Below are positions 14,470-19,424 of a DNA stretch of 19,424 nt, in pieces. Under the pieces are notes generated by a model that did no database searches, was not told the origin of the DNA, and worked only from the letters and a program-made list of their open reading frames with translations. Within the stretch, counting starts at the first letter, position 1; every line of letters starts with the position of its first letter. The translations under genes and the position numbers were made by a program. The stretch is from CAYNUJ01 sp964621225 (lineage in GTDB: Bacteria > Bacteroidota > Ignavibacteria > Ignavibacteriales > Melioribacteraceae), in the NCBI GenBank assembly GCA_964621225.1, contig CAZULK010000042.1, positions 1 through 19,424 on the forward strand. The letters run 5' to 3'.

Positions 14470-14501
14470 TTGACTTTCAAACTTATTTTGGATAATTTTC
14501 G
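14470..14501 (+). promoter_or_regulatory. Promoter of the nuo operon (TTG-N20-TAATTTTCG)
   Basis: TTG at 14470-14472 and TAATTTTCG at 14493-14501 are 20 bases apart. The -7 element is identical base for base to that of tRNA-Leu. Transcription would start near 14508, leaving a 5' leader of about 30 bases with an AGGA ribosome site (14530-14533) before nuoA. Confidence 0.6.
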
Positions 14502-14537
14502 CAGATTAAATTTGATATAATTCTGGTTTAGGAAAAG

Positions 14538-14906
14538 ATGATTACAGATTACATCCCAATATTAATGGTTATCGGATTTGCGGCTATTTTTGGTATTGCC
14601 GTAATCCTTTCTTCCGGAATTTTCGGACCCAAAAGGCCCTCGAAAGCAAAGGTCATGCCTTACGAATCGGGTAAAAATCCTTTAGGCAGCGTTAAGGAAA
14701 GAGTTTCAATCAAGTATTACTTGGTTGCCATGCTTTTTATCATATTCGATATTGAAGTGATTTTTGTTTATCCCTGGGCTGTGGAATACAAAAAACTACT
14801 CGGAGAACACGGCTCTTTTGCCTTCTGGCCTATGTTTGTTTTTCTGGTTGTTCTCGAAATGGGATTTCTCTATGTTTATAGGAAAGGAGGCTTGAAATGG
14901 GATTAG
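14538..14906 (+). CDS. nuoA: NADH-quinone oxidoreductase subunit A
   Basis: A 122-residue membrane subunit of respiratory complex I with the family length. Three helices (about 5-27, 60-80 and 95-115) and the signature segments PYESG (41-45) and FDIEVIFVYPW (70-80) are present; E73 and D71 lie in the conserved loop/helix near the quinone-binding region. It is the first gene of the nuo cluster and overlaps nuoB by 10 bases. The ATG is preceded by AGGAAAAG. Confidence 0.95.
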   Translation: MITDYIPILMVIGFAAIFGIAVILSSGIFGPKRPSKAKVMPYESGKNPLGSVKERVSIKYYLVAMLFIIFDIEVIFVYPWAVEYKKLLGEHGSFAFWPMFVFLVVLEMGFLYVYRKGGLKWD

Positions 14907-15409
14907 AAGCCAAATTAGCAAGTGACGGGTATATTATTACAAAAGTTGATGCAATTCTTCAATGGGCAAGGAAAAATTCAGTTTGGCCAATGCCAATGGG
15001 TATTTCCTGCTGCGCTATCGAAATGATGTCTTCGGTGGACCCTAAATACGATATGGCACGTTTTGGTTCGGAAGTGATGCGCTTTACTCCGCGCCAGTGC
15101 GATCTTATGATTGTAGCCGGAACGGTAACTTACAAAATGGCTCACGTGGTTAAAAGAATTTACGACCAAATGCCCGATCCGAAATGGGTAATAGCCATGG
15201 GTGCATGTACTTCCTCCGGTGGTATGTATCGTTCCTATTCGGTGGTTCAGGGTATCGATCAATTTTTACCGGTAGATGCTTACACAGCCGGATGTCCGCC
15301 AAGACCGGAGAACCTGATTAACGCACTTATGTCTATTCAGGATAAGATTGGAAAAACAAGAAGTAGAGAATTGCAGGACATTATCCCTGCCGAATTTGAA
15401 AACAAATAA
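14897..15409 (+). CDS. nuoB: NADH-quinone oxidoreductase subunit B (N2 cluster)
   Basis: This 170-residue peripheral-arm subunit holds the terminal 4Fe-4S cluster N2. Its ligands are visible: the tandem C38-C39 (GISCCAIEMM), C104 (MGACTSSGG) and C133 (AGCPPRPE). N2 passes electrons to quinone at the interface with NuoD. A strong AGGAGG ribosome site (14884-14889) lies inside the end of nuoA, and the reading frames overlap by 10 bases. All key residues are intact. Confidence 0.96.
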   Translation: MGLEAKLASDGYIITKVDAILQWARKNSVWPMPMGISCCAIEMMSSVDPKYDMARFGSEVMRFTPRQCDLMIVAGTVTYKMAHVVKRIYDQMPDPKWVIAMGACTSSGGMYRSYSVVQGIDQFLPVDAYTAGCPPRPENLINALMSIQDKIGKTRSRELQDIIPAEFENK

Positions 15410-15418
15410 TTTACGAAT

Positions 15419-15904
15419 ATGGAAATTAAAGAACGCATTCTTTCGAAGATTAAAGAAGTAAATAATGATGCAATAGTTGAAGTCTCTGAACATCTCGGCG
15501 ATTTGGCAATTACTCTCAAGGAAGAAAATTTACTTGAAGTTGCCCGCATGCTCAAAGAAGATCCAGAATTGAACTTCAGATTGATTGAAGATGTTACTGC
15601 AATCGATTGGGCTAAGAGAAAAGAAAGATTTACTGTTGTTTATCATATCTATTCCCTCACAAATAATTTCAGATTGAGATTGAAAGTGAATTTGGAAGGT
15701 ACCGAAGTCGATTCGCTTGTTCCGGTTTGGAAAGGTGCAGAATGGTACGAGAGGGAAACTTTCGATATGTATGGAATTAAATTTAATGGCAATCCCGATT
15801 TGCGCAGAATGTATATGCCGGAAGAATTTGAATATCATCCTTTGCGCAAAGAATTTCCGGTACTCGGGATTCCCGGTTCATTACCATTACCTAAAAAAGA
15901 TTGA
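15419..15904 (+). CDS. nuoC: NADH-quinone oxidoreductase subunit C
   Basis: A 161-residue peripheral subunit. The 30-kDa subunit signature is clear: EWYERETFDMYGIKF (108-122), PDLRRMYMPEE (126-136) and HPLRKEFPV (140-148). Asn125 stands where most relatives have His just before Pro-Asp-Leu-Arg-Arg. NuoC is separate from NuoD here, not fused as in Escherichia coli. It is 9 bases after nuoB and 3 bases before nuoD, in a single operon. Confidence 0.94.
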   Translation: MEIKERILSKIKEVNNDAIVEVSEHLGDLAITLKEENLLEVARMLKEDPELNFRLIEDVTAIDWAKRKERFTVVYHIYSLTNNFRLRLKVNLEGTEVDSLVPVWKGAEWYERETFDMYGIKFNGNPDLRRMYMPEEFEYHPLRKEFPVLGIPGSLPLPKKD

Positions 15905-15907
15905 GAT

Positions 15908-17161
15908 ATGGACAGATTCATTGATATTAACAAAGACGAGAAATTACTTAAGAAATTAATGGAGTCCGAACCGACAATTTCGGTGGAAGACGCCCTCGAA
16001 AATGAAATGATTTTGAATATCGGACCACAACACCCCGCTACTCACGGTGTGCTTCGTGTGTTGGTTCGATTGGATGGCGAAACTATTGTTGCCGCTGTTC
16101 CCGAATTGGGTTATCTGCATCGCGGTTACGAAAAGATGGCGGAAAATATGACTTATTACGAATATATTCCGCATACAGACCGCCTCGATTATACCGCCAA
16201 CCTTGCAAATAACGTTGCATACGTTTTGGCAGTGGAAAAACTTGCCGGTATAGAAGCCCCCAAAAGAGCACAATATATCAGAATGATTTGCGCCGAGCTG
16301 GCGAGGATAATGGGACACTTGGTTGCAATCGGTACTTTTGTGCTGGACGTGGGTGCAATAACTCCTTTTATGTGGACTTTCAGGGAAAGGGAAAATATCC
16401 AAAACATTTTCGACAAACTTGTCGGTGCAAGATTCACCACCAGTTATACCAGAATCGGCGGTGTGGCTTCGGACATGACGGATGAAATTGTGGCTATGAT
16501 CCGTTCGTTCCTCGATAATTTCGATAATGCCATCGAAGAATTTGAAAAATTATTAAATAGTAATAGAATTTTTGTTGACCGTTTGGAAGGAATAGGAATT
16601 CTTTCAAAGGAAGATGCACTCGATCTCGGAATTACCGGTCCTAATCTTAGAGGTTCCGGAGTTGAATTCGATATCCGGGTTGCTCAACCATATCTGTTCT
16701 ATAACGAAGTTGATTTTAAAGTTCCGGTTTATAATGAAGGAGATGCTCTTGCAAGATATTTTGTTAGAGTGGACGAAATTAGGGAAAGTGCCAAAATTGT
16801 AAGACAGCTTTTGGATAAATTGCCGGAAGGCGAAGTGATGGCAAACGATCCTAAATTCGTTCTTCCGCATAAAACGGAAATATATACAAAGATGGAAGAG
16901 TTAATTCACGATTTTATTTTGGTTAATTTCGGAATTAACCCTCCGGTAGGGGATACATATTTCTCCGTAGAAAATCCAAAAGGTGAACTCGGATTCTATT
17001 TTGTTAGTGACGGAACCGGTTACCCGTGGAAGTTGAAAATACGTTCCCCCTCGTTCTGTAATTTACAAGCTTTATCTTTAATTTGTAAAGGACAAATGAT
17101 ATCCGACCTTGTTGCTATTATCGGTTCTATCGATCCGGTTATGGGCGAAGCGGATAAATAA
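15908..17161 (+). CDS. nuoD: NADH-quinone oxidoreductase subunit D
   Basis: A 417-residue, 49-kDa-type subunit that forms the quinone pocket with NuoB. Visible signatures: GPQHPATHGVLR (39-50), whose His loop lines the quinone site; LGYLHRGYEKMAE (67-79); HTDRLDY (89-95), including the conserved Tyr; and a C-terminal ENPKGELGFYFVSDGTGYPW. Length and motifs are normal, with no frameshift. A GAGAT ribosome site lies between nuoC and the ATG. The subunit descends from the large subunit of [NiFe] hydrogenases, but the hydrogenase Cys ligands are absent, as expected for complex I. Confidence 0.96.
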   Translation: MDRFIDINKDEKLLKKLMESEPTISVEDALENEMILNIGPQHPATHGVLRVLVRLDGETIVAAVPELGYLHRGYEKMAENMTYYEYIPHTDRLDYTANLANNVAYVLAVEKLAGIEAPKRAQYIRMICAELARIMGHLVAIGTFVLDVGAITPFMWTFRERENIQNIFDKLVGARFTTSYTRIGGVASDMTDEIVAMIRSFLDNFDNAIEEFEKLLNSNRIFVDRLEGIGILSKEDALDLGITGPNLRGSGVEFDIRVAQPYLFYNEVDFKVPVYNEGDALARYFVRVDEIRESAKIVRQLLDKLPEGEVMANDPKFVLPHKTEIYTKMEELIHDFILVNFGINPPVGDTYFSVENPKGELGFYFVSDGTGYPWKLKIRSPSFCNLQALSLICKGQMISDLVAIIGSIDPVMGEADK

Positions 17162-17164
17162 TTT

Positions 17165-17169
17165 AGGAG
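17165..17169 (+). promoter_or_regulatory. Ribosome binding site deciding the nuoE start
   Basis: AGGAG lies 7 bases before ATG 17177, the right distance for it. An in-frame TTG at 17174 would leave only four bases, so the ATG is taken as the start. Confidence 0.7.
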
Positions 17170-17176
17170 AAAGTTG

Positions 17177-17650
17177 ATGTCTTTTAAGTTTACTGAAGAA
17201 AATTTAGCAAGAATAGAAGAAGCAAGAAAGAAATATCCTTCCGCTCTCTCTGCGGTGATGGATGCATGCTACATTGGACAGGAACAAAACGGCTATATCA
17301 GTCAGGAAGTTATGGAAGAGATAGCCAATGTATTGGGAATTAACAAAGCCGATGTTTACGGAGTTGTTACTTTCTATACAATGTTTTTCGACAAACCGAT
17401 GGGCAAGCATCATATACAGGTTTGTACTAATGTTTCCTGTATGCTCCGCGGAGGATACGATATTTGGGATGCGGTTAAGGATAAATTGGGAATCTCGCAT
17501 ATGGAGAGAACTGAAGACGGGAAATTCTCTCTCGAAGAAGTTGAATGCATGGGTTCCTGCGGTACTGCACCAATGATTGCCGTTAATGAAAAATACTACG
17601 AAAATCTTGATAAAGAAAAAGTTTTAGAAATTTTGGACTCGCTTGAATAA
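17177..17650 (+). CDS. nuoE: NADH-quinone oxidoreductase subunit E (2Fe-2S)
   Basis: A 157-residue, 24-kDa-type subunit. It has a helical N-terminal half and a thioredoxin-like C-terminal half with the 2Fe-2S ligands C83, C88 (CTNVSC), C124 and C128 (CMGSC). With NuoF it forms the NADH-oxidising module; its cluster N1a is thought to buffer electrons from the flavin. I start it at ATG 17177, since the earlier TTG is too close to the ribosome site. Its stop overlaps the nuoF start by one base (TAATG), typical for a tightly co-assembled pair. Confidence 0.95.
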   Translation: MSFKFTEENLARIEEARKKYPSALSAVMDACYIGQEQNGYISQEVMEEIANVLGINKADVYGVVTFYTMFFDKPMGKHHIQVCTNVSCMLRGGYDIWDAVKDKLGISHMERTEDGKFSLEEVECMGSCGTAPMIAVNEKYYENLDKEKVLEILDSLE

Positions 17651-18975
17651 TGGAAAGAATTGTATTACCTGAAATACCGAATTTAAACCAGATTGATGTT
17701 TATTTGGAAAACGGTGGATTCGAAGCTGCGAAAAAAGCTTTCAAAATGACCACCGACGATGTAATTGAAGAAGTAAAAAAATCGGGTCTCCGCGGAAGAG
17801 GCGGCGCTGCGTTCTCTGCAGGTTTGAAATGGAGTTTTATGCCTAAGCAGAAAACCAAACCGCACTATCTGTGTGTAAACGGCGACGAATCCGAGCCCGG
17901 TTCATTCAAAGACAGACAGATTTTTGAATATAATCCTTATCAATTAATTGAAGGCATTCTGATTGCCTGCTATGCAATTCAAGCCGAAACCGCTTATCTC
18001 TATATTCGCGGGGAATATCACAGATGGGTCGATTTAATGAGAGAAGCCGTTAAAACCGCATACGATCGCGGATTTGTCGGTGAAAAAATGAAAGAAACTT
18101 TCGGAATCGATTTTCATTGTGACATTCACGTTCATAAAGGAGCCGGAGCTTACATTTGCGGAGAAGAATCTTCCTTGATGAATTCAATTGAAGGTAAAAG
18201 ACCTTATCCAAGGGTTAAACCTCCTTTCCCGGCACAATTTGGTTTGTGGGGAAATCCCACCACAATTAACAATGTGGAAACAATTACTAACGTTCCGAAA
18301 ATCATTGCAAACGGTTGGGAATGGTTTGCCGGAATAGGAGCGGAAAAACATCCCGGCACACTTCTTTTCGGAGTTAGCGGTCACGTTAACAAACCGGGTG
18401 TTTATGAATTGCCTACCGGAACATTGTTAACCGACATAATTTACAAACACGCCGGCGGTGTTATAGGCGATAAAAAAATTAAATGCGTTATTCCCGGCGG
18501 TTCTTCCATGCCTCCTTTGAGAGGGGATCAATTGGAAGGAATTAAAATGGATGCGGATTCACTCCGCGCTGCGGGTTCGGCAATCGGTACCGGCGGTATA
18601 ATGGTGATGGATGAAGATACCAACTTGTTAAAAGTATTGTTGAGAATGACTCACTTCTACCATCACGAAAGCTGCGGACAGTGTACCCCGTGCAGGGAAG
18701 GCTGCGGCTGGATGGAAAAAATATTGAAAAGACTCGACAGAGGCGAAGGAACTTCGAAAGATCTCGATTTACTGGTTAATGTGGCACAGAATATTGAAGG
18801 CAATACGGTTTGTGCTTTGGGTGATGCTGCAGCTTGGCCGGTTAAATTTATGATTACCCGCTTCCGCGAAGAATTTGAAAAATATGTTAAACCGGAAGTC
18901 ACAATTCCCGTTCCGAATAAAGTTCATTCGATGAGGAACACAGCCGTTCCGGTTGAGGATATAAAAATTAAATAA
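17650..18975 (+). CDS. nuoF: NADH-quinone oxidoreductase subunit F (NADH/FMN site)
   Basis: A 441-residue, 51-kDa-type subunit that oxidises NADH. Visible sites: GLRGRGGAAF (46-55) and NGDESEPG (77-84) for FMN and NADH, GAGAYICGEESSL (164-176), and the 4Fe-4S N3 ligands C342, C345, C348 (SCGQCTPCREG) and C388 (GNTVCALGD). All key residues are intact and the length is normal. It is the last gene before a strong terminator; nuoG, which usually follows, is absent from this window, so electrons from N3 need a NuoG encoded elsewhere. Confidence 0.96.
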   Translation: MERIVLPEIPNLNQIDVYLENGGFEAAKKAFKMTTDDVIEEVKKSGLRGRGGAAFSAGLKWSFMPKQKTKPHYLCVNGDESEPGSFKDRQIFEYNPYQLIEGILIACYAIQAETAYLYIRGEYHRWVDLMREAVKTAYDRGFVGEKMKETFGIDFHCDIHVHKGAGAYICGEESSLMNSIEGKRPYPRVKPPFPAQFGLWGNPTTINNVETITNVPKIIANGWEWFAGIGAEKHPGTLLFGVSGHVNKPGVYELPTGTLLTDIIYKHAGGVIGDKKIKCVIPGGSSMPPLRGDQLEGIKMDADSLRAAGSAIGTGGIMVMDEDTNLLKVLLRMTHFYHHESCGQCTPCREGCGWMEKILKRLDRGEGTSKDLDLLVNVAQNIEGNTVCALGDAAAWPVKFMITRFREEFEKYVKPEVTIPVPNKVHSMRNTAVPVEDIKIK

Positions 18976-18978
18976 CTC

Positions 18979-19002
18979 AAGCGGGCGCTGCCCGCTTTTT
19001 TT
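18979..19002 (+). terminator. Intrinsic terminator after nuoF
   Basis: AAGCGGGC (18979-18986) pairs with GCCCGCTT (18990-18997) around a 3-base loop GCT, followed by a T run. It lies 3 bases after the nuoF stop, so it ends the nuoA-F message. Confidence 0.92.
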
Positions 19003-19028
19003 ATTACCCCTTGATTAATAAGACATAA

Positions 19029-19080
19029 CATCTTATATTAATAATGAAATTATTTTGTTTCTAAAATAGGATGTAAGATG
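19029..19080 (+). other. Inverted repeat in the leader, covering the start codon
   Basis: CATCTTATAT (19029-19038) can pair with ATGTAAGATG (19071-19080), ten pairs including one G-T, and the second arm contains the start codon. A nested hairpin AATAAT-GAA-ATTATT (19040-19054) lies in the loop. In RNA this could hide the start codon and part of the ribosome site. Confidence 0.4.
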
Positions 19081-19424
19081 AAAAAATTTTATAATAATTT
19101 TCTCATCATCCTCTGTTTAATAGGGACGGTTAATTTTGGTCAAACATTGGGTTTTGAGGGTCAGTCATGGTTTACCGATAATTGGACTGAGAATGGAATT
19201 AATTGGACATCATATCTGTCTGATATCAGGTCATATACGGCTCATACTGGTTCAATGCATTTATTTACAACAAGATCCGGAAGTAATCTTAGCGCGAATC
19301 ATAATATTACAGTCAACTCTCTTTATATTTTAGTCAATGATAATTTTAACGATAATTCATTCGTGGACATTAAAGGCTATAACTCCGGTGGAACTTTAGT
19401 ACAAACTTATCATTATAATTCACC
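19078..19424 (+). CDS. Exported protein, 3'-truncated by the window end
   Basis: The frame from ATG 19078 stays open to the last base, giving 115 codons. A signal peptide (MKKFYNNFLIILCLIGTVNF then GQ) is followed by a Ser/Thr/Asn/Gly/Trp-rich sequence: GFEGQSWFTDNWTENGINW (25-43), AHTGSMHLFTTRSGS (55-69) and SLYILVNDNFNDNSFVDIKGY (81-101). This resembles the jelly-roll/lectin-like first domain of secreted surface proteins of Bacteroidota and Ignavibacteria, some exported by type IX secretion. That could only be tested from the missing C-terminus. AGGA (19068-19071) is a possible ribosome site, with a start-stop pair ATGTAA at 19071-19076 just before the ATG. The gene is a separate unit downstream of the nuo terminator. 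No specific function can be given. Confidence 0.7.
   Translation, partial: MKKFYNNFLIILCLIGTVNFGQTLGFEGQSWFTDNWTENGINWTSYLSDIRSYTAHTGSMHLFTTRSGSNLSANHNITVNSLYILVNDNFNDNSFVDIKGYNSGGTLVQTYHYNS

Noticed and set aside
19136..19333. Closed 65-residue frame near the window end
   Set aside because: It is out of frame with the signal-peptide-bearing frame from 19078, which is open to the window end and has sensible composition.
1..19424. CRISPR array, insertion sequence or phage genes
   Set aside because: No regularly spaced repeats, transposase, integrase or phage-type proteins are present in any frame.

Overview
The window looks like a chromosomal segment of an AT-rich, Gram-negative member of the Bacteroidota/Chlorobiota/Ignavibacteriota group; Ignavibacteria-like is my best guess. 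Reasons: signal peptides ending in ...FAQ, ...SAQ or ...YAQ; an AraC-type regulator with an N-terminal HMA-like CxxC domain; a SPOR protein with an HU-like N-terminus; the first exon of a secreted protein resembling surface cargo; and promoter-like sites of the Bacteroidota type (-33 TTG, -7 TAnnTTT), not the TTGACA/TATAAT type. The taxonomic call is inference; no rRNA or other marker is present.

Layout. (1) 1-384: 5'-truncated Spy/CpxP-like helical protein. (2) 437-1425: one probable transcription unit holding a promoter, tRNA-Leu(GAG), an exported TPR protein and a strong intrinsic terminator. (3) 1479-10801: seven tightly packed plus-strand genes: a membrane protein fusing a dolichol/phytol-kinase-like domain to a DUF92 (phytyl-phosphate-kinase-like) domain, a roughly 990-residue exported TPR protein, an outer-membrane beta-barrel with a TonB-box-like segment, a protein with HU-like domain, acidic linker, membrane segment and SPOR domain, then ExbB/TolQ, ExbD/TolR and TonB. 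(4) 10773-12872: minus-strand cluster of two small unknown membrane proteins, a DUF2085 membrane protein and an NHL-type beta-propeller, its last gene overlapping the end of tonB. (5) tRNA-Gln(CTG) on plus, and a cyclophilin-type lipoprotein on minus. (6) An HMA-AraC regulator. (7) nuoA-B-C-D-E-F of respiratory complex I, closed by a strong terminator right after nuoF. (8) The start of an exported protein that runs off the window.

How the genes fit together. Region 3 is the most system-like: a complete proton-motive-force transducer (ExbB-ExbD-TonB) encoded with a candidate outer-membrane partner, a large periplasmic TPR scaffold and a probable peptidoglycan-binding SPOR protein. This recalls Tol-Pal/CpoB in logic, but with TonB and a barrel. 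Region 7 gives the NADH-input arm (NuoE, NuoF), the connecting subunits B, C and D, and membrane subunit A; nuoG-N are not here. Three sites upstream of tRNA-Leu, tRNA-Gln and nuoA share TTG-N20-TAnnTTTCG with identical spacing, which I interpret as the housekeeping promoter of this organism.
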